A stretch of 33,905 nucleotides of DNA. It comes from a virus. The notes under the pieces were generated by a model. That model searched no databases, had not been told where the DNA came from, and saw nothing but the letters and a program-made list of their open reading frames with translations. The stretch lies in the IMG/VR virus record IMGVR_UViG_3300031951_000678, positions 1 through 33,905 of that record; one strand, given 5' to 3'. The position numbers and the translations under genes were made by a program. Shown here one piece after another: positions 1 to 7,270 of the stretch; positions within the stretch are counted from its first letter, which is position 1, and each line of letters starts with the position of its first letter.

Positions 1-182
1 CTTACATCTCGACAAAAAAGTTTGATAAGACTAAGTTATATAACCCAGAGGAAATCTTCTGGGGTTTTATAAACTGGGCTCCGACAAAGGTTGGCGAAGC
101 CAAGCGTTCTGTAAAGGCAGAGGACTTAGATGCTGTTGCCGTTGCACGAGCAAAGAACCGAAAGCTGTTAGGGTTGGACTAA
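1..182 (+). CDS. Partial CDS, C-terminal 59 residues, function unknown
   Basis: An open frame enters from the left edge (first complete codon at 3) and ends with TAA at 180-182. The visible 59 residues are rich in Lys, Glu and Ala and end in LLGLD. No motif is recognised. The stop overlaps the ATG of the helicase-loader gene by one base (TAATG), the coupling style used through the rest of this operon, which supports it as a real gene of the replication cluster. The start lies outside the window. Confidence 0.7.
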   Translation, partial: YISTKKFDKTKLYNPEEIFWGFINWAPTKVGEAKRSVKAEDLDAVAVARAKNRKLLGLD

Positions 183-868
183 TGTACAAAGTAGAAGAGC
201 AAAAAGTTCGTCGTAAGATGTGGATTAAATCTTCCAACATCCCTAAGGCACGCCTTGGTTGGGAACTGGATGACTGCGTTGATACCGACCCAGAAGACAT
301 CGAACAGATACGTGGTTGGATTAGTTTGCTAGACCAAGGTGTTAACGTTAGAGCTTCTGGTAGCAGGCACTGTGGCAAAGGTCTAATGATTGCGGGTAAA
401 CCTGGCCGCGGTAAATCAACGGTGGCTGTTGCAACCATCCAAGATATCATGAGGCTATCACCCCCGTCTGCCTTTGACGTAGAGGACGGCCTAACCCTTA
501 TACGTCCTTGTTACTTTATGACCTTTAATGATGTGCTTTCTTTATCAGGTCGCATGATGGATAGCCCGACAGACTGGGAGGAGGTCCTCTACTATGGTCT
601 CTTAGGTGAAGCGCACGACTCCTACAACATCCGAGTCCTAGTGATTGATGACGTAGGCAAGGAGCACGCTAGCCTAAGTGGGTGGCAGAAGAACGTTTTG
701 CATCATGTACTACGTACACGATTCAATCTTGGACTGCCAACCATAGTAACCACTAACGTCAGTCTTGACGACTGGGGTAGTCTTTACGGCGATGCTACCG
801 AGAGTTTTGCTAAGGAAGCGTTTATGTATTTGCCAATGGTTACTAACAAAGGAGACCTACGAGAATGA
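182..868 (+). CDS. DnaC/IstB-like AAA+ helicase loader
   Basis: 228 residues. Seen: Walker A GKPGRGKST at residues 72-80, Walker B VLVIDDVGKE at 152-161, and a sensor-1-like PTIVTTN at 186-192. Together these match the DnaC/DnaI/IstB family of AAA+ ATPases, which load the replicative helicase on DNA. The N-terminal 60 residues would hold the helicase-contact region and show no zinc motif. The DnaB-like helicase and primase lie three and four genes downstream in one overlapping operon, so helicase loading is the likely role. The ATG overlaps the upstream stop by one base and the end overlaps the next gene by 4 bases. An IS21-type IstB role is unlikely because no transposase is present. Confidence 0.85.
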   Translation: MYKVEEQKVRRKMWIKSSNIPKARLGWELDDCVDTDPEDIEQIRGWISLLDQGVNVRASGSRHCGKGLMIAGKPGRGKSTVAVATIQDIMRLSPPSAFDVEDGLTLIRPCYFMTFNDVLSLSGRMMDSPTDWEEVLYYGLLGEAHDSYNIRVLVIDDVGKEHASLSGWQKNVLHHVLRTRFNLGLPTIVTTNVSLDDWGSLYGDATESFAKEAFMYLPMVTNKGDLRE

Positions 869-1173
869 GCAAGGTAATGGAAACTAAACTAGTACAAGTG
901 TTTCTTAGTCAAACACAGTCACCTGGTCCTGGTATCTATGAAGTATCAGTGGACGATAGTAACAAGCTGTACTGCACCTGCCCTGGTTATCGTGGTCGCA
1001 ATACTTGCAAGCATGTTAAGTTTGTAAGCGCACGCATCAAAGCAAACGGTGGCGATAATTATCCGTTAGAGTTTTCTAGCCGTGCGTCCAAGGACGATAT
1101 CAGTAATGCCCGTTCATCAAAGGAAGCCTTCAGGGAGTTTGTAATAAACTTCGGCAAGATAGAAGTCTTTTAA
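865..1173 (+). CDS. Small SWIM zinc-finger protein
   Basis: 102 residues. Residues 35-52 carry CTC (Cys37, Cys39) followed nine residues on by CKH (Cys48, His50), the CxC-x(n)-CxH signature of the SWIM domain, a zinc-binding module for DNA or protein contacts. No other domain is visible. SWIM domains occur in plant transposase-like proteins, bacterial SNF2 helicases and the Shu2/SWS1 recombination factors. This copy stands alone, between the helicase loader and the replicative helicase, and overlaps the loader by 4 bases. A DNA-binding replication or recombination accessory role is inferred from position only. Confidence 0.75.
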   Translation: MSKVMETKLVQVFLSQTQSPGPGIYEVSVDDSNKLYCTCPGYRGRNTCKHVKFVSARIKANGGDNYPLEFSSRASKDDISNARSSKEAFREFVINFGKIEVF

Positions 1174-1583
1174 TGAAGAAGGGGGATATCAGTAACGAAC
1201 TCCCCAGAAGGATATTAGTTACCACAGACATTATTATGGATGTGGAGATGACAGTAAAGCGTAAGCTTCTTGTCATCCCATCCGTACAAATAAATAAAAA
1301 GTTTAGACGTGATGCTTTGTCCTATTTGTACATTTTTACAACTAGGGCTGGCTTCACGCTTGAGTTAGTATCGTTTGAGCTAGATGATGATGGTTTGTCA
1401 GAGACCATGGATGAGCTTGACAAGAACGGTACTAACCCATTTAGATACTACACGGCGTATGAATCGGACAAACACTTGCTCAGCGAACTTCCCTATCGAC
1501 CTGAAGTAGTTGGTGTAGTTGATGTAGACTCTCGCCTCTTACGTTACGGACACTGGGGAAGGACATTCGCTGACTTACAATGA
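1173..1583 (+). CDS. Hypothetical protein in replication operon
   Basis: 136 residues, family not recognised. The start ATG overlaps the previous stop by one base (TAATG) and its end overlaps the helicase gene by 4 bases, so it is very likely translated. The sequence mixes predicted beta-strand-like stretches with a short acidic run near residue 70 and shows no cysteine cluster, P-loop or membrane segment. Its fixed place between SWIM protein and DnaB-like helicase suggests a replisome accessory role, but nothing in the sequence shows what it does. Confidence 0.7.
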   Translation: MKKGDISNELPRRILVTTDIIMDVEMTVKRKLLVIPSVQINKKFRRDALSYLYIFTTRAGFTLELVSFELDDDGLSETMDELDKNGTNPFRYYTAYESDKHLLSELPYRPEVVGVVDVDSRLLRYGHWGRTFADLQ

Positions 1584-2806
1584 ACAACGAACTACGACTA
1601 TTAAGTAAAGTATTAGAGAGCCGCGACCTCGCCCCATTATTTGACCGTGGTGTTAAAGACGCATGGTTTGTAGACGGTGAAGTAAGACGTGTATGGGTTT
1701 TTGTACGCGACCATTTCTCTAAGTATGCAGAGTGTCCAAGCCTTGAGGTAGTAACACAGAACTTCCCATCATGGAAACAGCATGAGTCTGCTGACGCCTT
1801 AGAGTATTTAATTGACAGCGTTGTTGCTACACGTCGTTCTTCTTCATTCTTAAAGATGTTGGAGTCTGCCGCTGCCACATATGGTTCTACTAAAGACCAC
1901 GAAGAAGGACTACGTATAGTTCAAGCTGGCATCATTGGTTTAGAAGAGGACGGGCTAGGTAAGACTAGCGATGTAAACCTTATTGATGAACCACAGAAGC
2001 GTTGGGACGAATACACCTTCCGTAAAAACAACCCAGGGTTACTTGGAACAGCAACAGGGTTTCCTAGTGTTGACCAAGTTACTGGTGGTCTACAGCCTGG
2101 TCAGTTAATTGTAATTGTTGCTCCACCTAAGACTGGTAAGTCAACTGTTGCTTTGCAGTTTGCACAGAACGTTCACCTACAGGACAAGTCAGTTATGTTC
2201 CAGTCATTTGAAATGAGTAACCACGAACAGCAGACTCGTTACGACGCTATGCGAGCACGCATCTCACACTCACGTCTTATCAATGGTTTGCTAGATAACG
2301 AAGAAGAAGCAAGGTATCAAGCAAAGCTTCGTTCTATGGAGAACATGCGTAAGCCATTCTGGTTAGTTGACTCAGCCAATGGTTCTACAGTCTCTGGTAT
2401 AGCTAGTAAGTTGTCAGTGCTACATCCAGAGATTGTATTTATTGACGGTGTTTATTTAATGATTGACGAACAGACTGGGGAAGCTAACACCCCACAGGCT
2501 ATTACTAACATCACTCGTTCCCTAAAGCGCATGGCTCAGAAGTACAAGGTGCCAGTTGTTATTACAACTCAGGTTCTTAACTGGAAGATGCGTAAAGGTC
2601 AAGTAACTGCCGACTCTATTGGTTACTCATCATCCTTCCACCAAGATGCTGACGTCATCTTTGGTCTACAGCGTGAAGATGAGAACGTAGACGACACTCG
2701 TATCTTGAAGGTGCTAGAAAGCCGTAACTCTGGACGTATGGAGATATCGCTTATCTGGGATTGGAGCACAGGTACCTTTAGAGAGATTGACGTAAATGAC
2801 ATCTAG
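1580..2806 (+). CDS. DnaB-like replicative DNA helicase
   Basis: 408 residues. The N-terminal ~150 residues form a helical region, then a RecA-fold motor domain follows: a GTATGFPSVDQVTGGL entry typical of DnaB, Walker A APPKTGKST at 181-189, a SFEMS motif at 209-213 (the DnaB SLEMS-type segment), and Walker B EIVFIDGVYLM at 284-294. Further motifs are VVITTQVLN at 326-334 and a DADVIFGLQR stretch near 356. Such helicases form hexameric rings that unwind the fork on the 5'-3' tracking strand and partner the primase, which is encoded immediately downstream with an 11-base overlap. The loader upstream fits. Slightly shorter than bacterial DnaB (about 450-470). Confidence 0.93.
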   Translation: MNNELRLLSKVLESRDLAPLFDRGVKDAWFVDGEVRRVWVFVRDHFSKYAECPSLEVVTQNFPSWKQHESADALEYLIDSVVATRRSSSFLKMLESAAATYGSTKDHEEGLRIVQAGIIGLEEDGLGKTSDVNLIDEPQKRWDEYTFRKNNPGLLGTATGFPSVDQVTGGLQPGQLIVIVAPPKTGKSTVALQFAQNVHLQDKSVMFQSFEMSNHEQQTRYDAMRARISHSRLINGLLDNEEEARYQAKLRSMENMRKPFWLVDSANGSTVSGIASKLSVLHPEIVFIDGVYLMIDEQTGEANTPQAITNITRSLKRMAQKYKVPVVITTQVLNWKMRKGQVTADSIGYSSSFHQDADVIFGLQREDENVDDTRILKVLESRNSGRMEISLIWDWSTGTFREIDVNDI

Positions 2807-3707
2807 CATCGAAGACACACTAGAAGTCCTTGGTCTTAAGATTGTTTCTATTAGGAACAGTGAGATACAACTGCACTGCCCCGCTCATAAAGAACGTACA
2901 GGTAAAGAAGATAACAACCCGTCCTTTTGGATTAATGGAGAGAACGGTTTATTTATTTGTTTTTCTTGTGACTGGAAGGGTGGCTTACAAACCTTAGTCA
3001 ACTACTTAGGTGGGACTATCGACGCCACCATAGATGTAGATGTAACAGTGACTAGATTAGCTGCTCGTATAAAGCAGTTAATCGAAGGTGAGAAGCCTAA
3101 GCAAGAAGAGTACGCGCCTATTCATGAGTCGATGCTTCACGCTTTCAGACAGGTACCCGACGATATTTCCCTGAGCAGAGGTTTATTACCTGAGGCAGTA
3201 GCTAAATATGGAGTGAAGTGGAACCATAATCAGAGCAACTGGATTATTCCTATTAGAGACCCGATTACTAATAAACTTTTAGGATGGCAAGAGAAGGGCC
3301 ACAAGACCAGGTTCTTTAGAAACACCACTGGTGTTAAAAAAAGCGAAGCCTTGTTTGGATATGAGCACTACAAAGGTGGGGACATGATTGTTGTTGAGTC
3401 CCCCTTAGATGTTATTCGCTTAGCTTCTTTAGGTATAGAGGGGGCTGTCGCCACTTATGGGTGCGCCGTCTCACATACTCAGTGGAGCATGATTAGGGGA
3501 GCGACTAGACCTATTTTTGCTTTAGACAATGACGACGCTGGCAGGTCTTGCACCGAAGAGTTAAGGTTTAAGGCTATGGATATCGGTCTGTCTTCTTGGT
3601 TCTTTAACTACGCACAGACTGACCAGAAAGATGTCGGCGGGATGTCTCGTAAAGAGATTGAGTGGGGTTTGCAAAACGCAAGACACATACTAGGGTATAT
3701 GCCATGA
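2796..3707 (+). CDS. DNA primase, CHC2 zinc finger plus Toprim
   Basis: 303 residues. A CHC2-type zinc site is visible at Cys28, His31, Cys55 and Cys58. A central RNA-polymerase-like segment follows, and a Toprim domain carries VVESPLD (Glu201) and ALDNDDAG (Asp244, Asp246), the metal-binding acidic residues. It synthesises RNA primers for lagging-strand replication. It ends right after Toprim and lacks the C-terminal DnaB-binding domain of bacterial DnaG (about 600 residues), so contact with the adjacent helicase must use another surface. The gene overlaps the helicase gene by 11 bases and the next start by 4. Confidence 0.92.
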   Translation: MTSSIEDTLEVLGLKIVSIRNSEIQLHCPAHKERTGKEDNNPSFWINGENGLFICFSCDWKGGLQTLVNYLGGTIDATIDVDVTVTRLAARIKQLIEGEKPKQEEYAPIHESMLHAFRQVPDDISLSRGLLPEAVAKYGVKWNHNQSNWIIPIRDPITNKLLGWQEKGHKTRFFRNTTGVKKSEALFGYEHYKGGDMIVVESPLDVIRLASLGIEGAVATYGCAVSHTQWSMIRGATRPIFALDNDDAGRSCTEELRFKAMDIGLSSWFFNYAQTDQKDVGGMSRKEIEWGLQNARHILGYMP

Positions 3708-3898
3708 GCAGCAGCGCTAAGTGGATGGACGCGGGCCCTCTGCGCGATTACCTAGAGAAGGTATCAGCAGAGAACAAGGAACGTGCTAAGTATTGTTCTT
3801 TCTGTGATAAGCCTACTGCAGACCATTGGGAAGCGCTAAGGGGTTCAGCCACTTTAATAAGAGCATGTAAAGAGTGTTGTCCAGAGGAGCATGAATGA
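3704..3898 (+). CDS. Small zinc-ribbon protein
   Basis: 64 residues from the ATG at 3704, which overlaps the primase stop (ATGA). An in-frame ATG at 3662 lies deep inside the primase gene and is less likely. The chain has CSFC at about residues 31-34 and CKECC near the C terminus. This two-knuckle zinc arrangement recalls the ClpX N-terminal zinc-binding domain (YCSFCDK...), but no ATPase follows. Function unknown; adaptor or nucleic-acid binding are both possible. Confidence 0.7.
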   Translation: MSSSAKWMDAGPLRDYLEKVSAENKERAKYCSFCDKPTADHWEALRGSATLIRACKECCPEEHE

Positions 3899-4431
3899 TT
3901 ATCGGATTAACAGGCTACGCACAGTCAGGTAAAGACACATTGGCTGAGATACTAGTTCAAAAGTATGGTTACACACGCGTTGCGTTTGCTGACCCTATCC
4001 GCGAACTGCTTTACGAGATGAACCCTGCAGTCAAAGACGGGGGCTACAGACTTCAAGGTGTTGTAGATGGCTATGGCTGGGATGTGGCAAAGACTGCGTT
4101 TCCAGAGGTTCGCAACCTTCTACAGAACTTAGGTGTAGGCGCTCGCAAAACATTCGGTGAGACCTTCTGGATACAGCAAGCATTACGTAAGGTTCACTTT
4201 GAAGGTAACTTTGTTATTACTGATGTGCGTTTTCCTAATGAAGCTGCCGCTATCCGTAAGTACGACAACTCCCAGATATGGCGTATCAAGCGCCCTGGAG
4301 TAGGTGCCGTTAACCCTCACGTATCAGAGACAGCCATGGACGGAGAGCGGGTTGACCAGATATTTGTTAACAGTGGTACGCTTGAAGACCTAGAGGTCTT
4401 AATTGCTACAAGGATGAGAGCATACGTATGA
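3895..4431 (+). CDS. Deoxynucleoside monophosphate kinase
   Basis: 178 residues. The N terminus MIIGLTGYAQSGKDTLAEIL holds the P-loop GYAQSGKD (7-14), followed by helical lid-like sequence, a VITDVRFPNEA segment near 100 (the DVR motif of phage dNMP kinases) and a C-terminal INDGTLEDL-like stretch (here VNSGTLEDL). These match the phage T4 gene 1 type dNMP kinase family, which phosphorylates dNMPs to dNDPs and feeds dNTP synthesis. It fits the ribonucleotide reductase at 25172. The start overlaps the upstream stop as ATGA, and the next gene overlaps by 4 bases. Confidence 0.88.
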   Translation: MIIGLTGYAQSGKDTLAEILVQKYGYTRVAFADPIRELLYEMNPAVKDGGYRLQGVVDGYGWDVAKTAFPEVRNLLQNLGVGARKTFGETFWIQQALRKVHFEGNFVITDVRFPNEAAAIRKYDNSQIWRIKRPGVGAVNPHVSETAMDGERVDQIFVNSGTLEDLEVLIATRMRAYV

Positions 4432-4652
4432 TTGACTATCAGTATTGGTCTTGGTTACTAGCCGCTATTGGCGTAACTGGTATCTTTTTCGTAGGTAGAA
4501 AAACTATTTGGGGATGGTTAATCCTATGTCTCAATGAGTGTCTTTGGATTGTCTACGCTTTAATAACAAACCAGTATGGGTTTATTGTTGCTGCTGTTGC
4601 CTACGGGATTGTTTACATTCGCTCTTATCTTCACTGGAGGAGAGACGCTTGA
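4428..4652 (+). CDS. Small integral membrane protein
   Basis: 74 residues, mostly hydrophobic. Segments at about 8-24, 28-46 and 50-66 could span the membrane, and the C terminus RRDA is positively charged. Spacing of tryptophans and a WIVYALITNQYGF stretch faintly recall PnuC-type nicotinamide riboside transporters, but the protein is far too short for a complete one. Overlaps the kinase gene by 4 bases and the helicase gene by 4. Function unknown; membrane location is the safe statement. Confidence 0.7.
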   Translation: MIDYQYWSWLLAAIGVTGIFFVGRKTIWGWLILCLNECLWIVYALITNQYGFIVAAVAYGIVYIRSYLHWRRDA

Positions 4653-6241
4653 CCTTTACAGGCACCCTTCTACCCTACCAACCAGAAGCCGTCGATAAGA
4701 TGTGCGAGCGCGGTAGGGTTTTAGTTGCCTACGACTTGGGACTAGGCAAGACTGTCTTAACCATCGCCGCTATAGAAAGACTGATGGATACCAAGAAAGT
4801 AAAGGAGCCTGGTCTTATAATTTGTCTATCCTCATTGAAGTATCAGTGGGCTGGACAGATTGAGAAATTTACAGGTGGAACTTCAAAAGCTTTGGTTATT
4901 GATGGAACGCCGAAGAAGCGTGCAGAACAATACGCCGAAGCAATGGACTGGCGGAATACAGGGATTGATTACATTATCCTTAACTATGAGCAAGTTGTTA
5001 ACGACTGGGATTTCATCAAAGACTTACCACGAGGATTCGTTATCCTTGACGAAGCCACAGCCATCAAGTCCTTCAAATCCAAACGTTCCCGAGCAGTAAA
5101 GAAGTTAATCAATGCGCCATATAGATTTGCACTCACTGGTACTCCGATTGAAAATGGTAAGCCTGAAGAGCTGTATAGCATTATGCAGTTCGTTGACGCC
5201 AGCGTACTTGGTCGGTTTGATATCTTTGATGCTGCTTTTATCGTAAGAAACTCTTGGGGAGCACCCCAGTACTACCGCAACCTATCTACCCTTCACACTA
5301 AGATGAAGGAGGCCTCTGTACGTAAAGCGCAGAAAGACCCAGACGTTGCCCCATACTTACCTGACACTATCCACAAAGACCCAGTAAAGATTGTCTTTGA
5401 TAGAGCCTGCTCAAAACTATACACACGTATATCACAAGACTTGTTATCAGACCTTGACGAGGCTCAAGACTTATTTGGTTCTAACTTTAATATCATGGCT
5501 CACTATGGGATGGAGTCCCGTCGCGGTGGCCCTGAGGACGAGATGCGCGGTAAGATTATGTCTAAGATTGGAGCATTAAAGATGCTCTGTTCTCATCCCG
5601 AACTACTACGTAGTAGTGCAGCTAAGTTTAAACAAATGAATGGAGAGGGTTCTGCTTATGTCACTGAACTGGTTGATGGGGGTCTTCTTGATAGTGTTAA
5701 TAACTCGCCTAAGCTTGACTATCTTACTCAGTACGTTAAAGACTTCTTGGAGCAGAATCAAGAAAACAAAGTAGTTATCTTTGCTACCTACGTAGACATG
5801 CTTGACAAGATTGCTGCGGCTTTAGGACCAGAGCAGTGCCGACTATACTCAGGGAAGTTAGATGCTAAAACTAAAGAAGATAACAAGGTTGCTTTTAATA
5901 ACGACCCTAGTGTTCGTGTTCTTATTTCTTCCGATGCTGGTGGTTACGGGGTAGACCTGCCTGCAGCCAACATGTTGGTTAACTATGACCTGCCGTGGTC
6001 ATCGGGCACAGCCACACAGCGTAACGGCCGTATTAAGAGAGCATCCTCAACCTGGCCCTCTATCGTAATTCAAGATATAGTTATCTCAGGGTCCGTTGAG
6101 GAACGTCAATGGGAAGCCCTACAACAGAAGAGTTCTATTGCTAATGCCATCATGGATGGTGAAGGAGTAGATAATGATGAAACTAAGGTGTCAATGTCTG
6201 TAGGGAGCCTTAAGGCTTACCTTCAGTCATCTAACGTCTAA
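4649..6241 (+). CDS. SNF2-type superfamily 2 DNA helicase/translocase
   Basis: 530 residues from a TTG at 4649, preceded by a GGAGG Shine-Dalgarno at 4636-4640 and overlapping the upstream stop by 3 bases. An upstream ATG at 4538 in the same frame would run through the membrane-protein gene and is rejected. Motifs: Q-like LLPYQPEA at 7-14, I DLGLGKT at 29-35, II ILDEATAIKS at 132-141, III ALTGTPIENG at 161-170, and VI QRNGRIKR in the C-terminal RecA lobe. This is a SNF2/Rad54-like single-chain motor, common in actinophage replication modules, probably acting on forks or recombination intermediates. Motif II reads DEAT rather than DEAH. Confidence 0.9.
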   Translation: MTFTGTLLPYQPEAVDKMCERGRVLVAYDLGLGKTVLTIAAIERLMDTKKVKEPGLIICLSSLKYQWAGQIEKFTGGTSKALVIDGTPKKRAEQYAEAMDWRNTGIDYIILNYEQVVNDWDFIKDLPRGFVILDEATAIKSFKSKRSRAVKKLINAPYRFALTGTPIENGKPEELYSIMQFVDASVLGRFDIFDAAFIVRNSWGAPQYYRNLSTLHTKMKEASVRKAQKDPDVAPYLPDTIHKDPVKIVFDRACSKLYTRISQDLLSDLDEAQDLFGSNFNIMAHYGMESRRGGPEDEMRGKIMSKIGALKMLCSHPELLRSSAAKFKQMNGEGSAYVTELVDGGLLDSVNNSPKLDYLTQYVKDFLEQNQENKVVIFATYVDMLDKIAAALGPEQCRLYSGKLDAKTKEDNKVAFNNDPSVRVLISSDAGGYGVDLPAANMLVNYDLPWSSGTATQRNGRIKRASSTWPSIVIQDIVISGSVEERQWEALQQKSSIANAIMDGEGVDNDETKVSMSVGSLKAYLQSSNV

Positions 6242-6314
6242 TGCCCCATAGCTCAGTTGGCAGAGCATCGCACTGTTAATGCGAGTGTCCCTGGTTCGAG
6301 TCCAGGTGGGGCAG
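6242..6314 (+). tRNA. tRNA-Asn (anticodon GTT)
   Basis: The cloverleaf is complete. Acceptor TGCCCCA (6242-6248) pairs with TGGGGCA (6307-6313), with discriminator G at 6314. Anticodon stem TCGCA/TGCGA encloses loop CTGTTAA with GTT at 6275-6277, and T-stem CCTGG pairs with CCAGG around TTCGAGT. The 3' CCA is not encoded, so host CCA-adding enzyme would be needed. It begins one base after the helicase stop. Confidence 0.95.
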
Positions 6315-6318
6315 CGAT

Positions 6319-6394
6319 GCGGTTGTAGCTCAGTTGGTAGAGCGGCACCTTGCCAAGGTGCAGGTCGCGAGTTCGAGCCTCGTCAACCGCTCCA
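6319..6394 (+). tRNA. tRNA-Gly (anticodon GCC)
   Basis: Acceptor GCGGTTG (6319-6325) pairs with CAACCGC (6384-6390). The discriminator is T and CCA is encoded at 6392-6394. The anticodon arm GCACC/GGTGC encloses TTGCCAA, giving GCC. D and T arms are normal. It is the only one of the three tRNAs with an encoded CCA. Confidence 0.95.
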
Positions 6395-6395
6395 A

Positions 6396-6467
6396 TCTCC
6401 CTTCGTCTAATTGGCAAGACTGCGGATTCTGGTTCCGCCTATCGAGGTTCGAGTCCTTGGGGGAGAG
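6396..6467 (+). tRNA. tRNA-Gln (anticodon CTG)
   Basis: Acceptor TCTCCCT (6396-6402) pairs with GGGGAGA (6460-6466) with one T-G wobble; discriminator G at 6467. Anticodon stem GCGGA/TCCGC encloses TTCTGGT, giving CTG. T-stem CGAGG/CCTTG has one wobble. No CCA is encoded. Confidence 0.93.
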
Positions 6468-6474
6468 CTTTACA

Positions 6475-6493
6475 CCCAACGATTATCGTTGGG
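6475..6493 (+). promoter_or_regulatory. Hairpin/palindrome before ribbon-helix-helix gene
   Basis: CCCAACG (6475-6481), loop ATTAT, CGTTGGG (6487-6493), then CATG. It sits between the last tRNA and the start of the ribbon-helix-helix gene. There is no T-run, so a simple terminator is unlikely. It could be a tRNA 3' processing guard, an operator, or a translational control hairpin. Confidence 0.55.
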
Positions 6494-6509
6494 CATGTAC
6501 ACTTATAGG

Positions 6510-6659
6510 ATGCCTAACTCGCCTAAGACCCCTACGCGTACTATCCGCGTATCAGACCAGCTGTGGACAGCGGTCCAGAAGAAAGCTGCAGCTGATAAGG
6601 TTACAGTGACCAGCATTATTATCGAAGCCCTTGAAGATTATATTAAAGTAGATAATTAA
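6510..6659 (+). CDS. Ribbon-helix-helix DNA-binding regulator
   Basis: 49 residues from ATG 6510; the ATG at 6495 would add five residues (MYTYR) and cannot be excluded, since neither has a strong ribosome binding site. The body, TRTIRVSDQLWTAVQKKA followed by a T(V/S)xxIIxxALxxYI helix, is the classic MetJ/Arc/CopG ribbon-helix-helix: one beta strand for the DNA groove and two helices for dimerisation. Likely a dimeric transcriptional regulator. The palindrome immediately upstream could be its own operator. Longer in-frame starts would run into the tRNA-Gln gene and are rejected. Confidence 0.8.
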   Translation: MPNSPKTPTRTIRVSDQLWTAVQKKAAADKVTVTSIIIEALEDYIKVDN

Positions 6660-6803
6660 ATGGGGAAGCATCACGACAAGATTGCTAAAGCTCTAGCTCA
6701 GCGCCAGGCAGCAGCTCCTAACGGAGCTGGCTACAAGAAGCCAGGCTCTATGAACAAGAAGAAGACTGGCTACCGCGGCGTAAAAGCCAATAACGCAAAG
6801 TAA
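6660..6803 (+). CDS. Very small basic protein
   Basis: 47 residues, not recognised. It starts at an ATG directly after the ribbon-helix-helix stop and ends with TAA at 6801-6803. Lys, Arg and His are very frequent (runs such as MNKKKTGYRG), as are Ala and Gly, with no acidic patch. Such a charge suggests nucleic-acid binding or binding to an acidic partner. Codon-by-codon sense and tight packing support it as real. Confidence 0.6.
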   Translation: MGKHHDKIAKALAQRQAAAPNGAGYKKPGSMNKKKTGYRGVKANNAK

Positions 6804-6836
6804 CTTGACAGCCATCTAGTCATCCATTAAGTTTTA

Positions 6837-6856
6837 CCTAACAGCTAAACGTTAGG
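6837..6856 (+). promoter_or_regulatory. Hairpin overlapping ribosome binding site of 6863 gene
   Basis: CCTAAC (6837-6842), loop AGCTAAAC, GTTAGG (6851-6856). The 3' arm contains the AGG of the likely Shine-Dalgarno AGGA, so folding would block translation of the gene at 6863. A TTGACA hexamer at 6805-6810 could be a -35 box, but the matching -10 position (TAAGTT) is poor. Confidence 0.5.
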
Positions 6857-6862
6857 AAACTT

Positions 6863-7270
6863 ATGAACACAGATGCCATCAAAGAAGATATACGCCAGTT
6901 CAAGGCGTTAAAAGATAATGTAGAACTGCTGACAAAACGTCAGACAGAAATTAAAAAAAGACTCACAGAGTGTATCGATGAGTTTGGTACTGAAGACGAG
7001 CGCGGACACATTGTTCTTGCAGTAGAAGATGCAGAACAGATTATGAAACAGAAGCGCGTAATTAAAAACCTAGATATCAATGCAGCAGAGATTATCCTTA
7101 ATAAAAAGGGTATTAAAGACACATGCATTAAGATGGTTCCAACATTAGATGAGTCAGCAATTATGGCTGCATTTTATAACGGACACCTTACTGAAGAAGA
7201 TATCGATACAATGTTCCCACAAAAAGTTTCTTACGCATTTATTGTAGGTAAGAGCAGTGGACGAGATTGA
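6863..7270 (+). CDS. Hypothetical protein with N-terminal coiled coil
   Basis: 135 residues, not recognised. The first ~45 residues are strongly charged and heptad-like (FKALKDNVELLTKRQTEIKK), consistent with a coiled coil, followed by a mixed region ending in a YAFIVGKSSG strand. Start is ATG 6863 after AGGA. The end overlaps the GTG start of the HTH gene by 14 bases. The 6-bp hairpin over its ribosome binding site hints at translational control. Position next to regulators and upstream of polymerase is the only context. Confidence 0.7.
   Translation: MNTDAIKEDIRQFKALKDNVELLTKRQTEIKKRLTECIDEFGTEDERGHIVLAVEDAEQIMKQKRVIKNLDINAAEIILNKKGIKDTCIKMVPTLDESAIMAAFYNGHLTEEDIDTMFPQKVSYAFIVGKSSGRD

Noticed and set aside
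182-868. IS21-type IstB transposition helper
   Set aside because: No transposase or terminal inverted repeats; helicase and primase genes follow directly, so helicase loading is the better reading.
6334-6609. 91-codon open frame on the + strand
   Set aside because: It starts inside tRNA-Gly and runs through tRNA-Gln and the ribbon-helix-helix gene in another frame.
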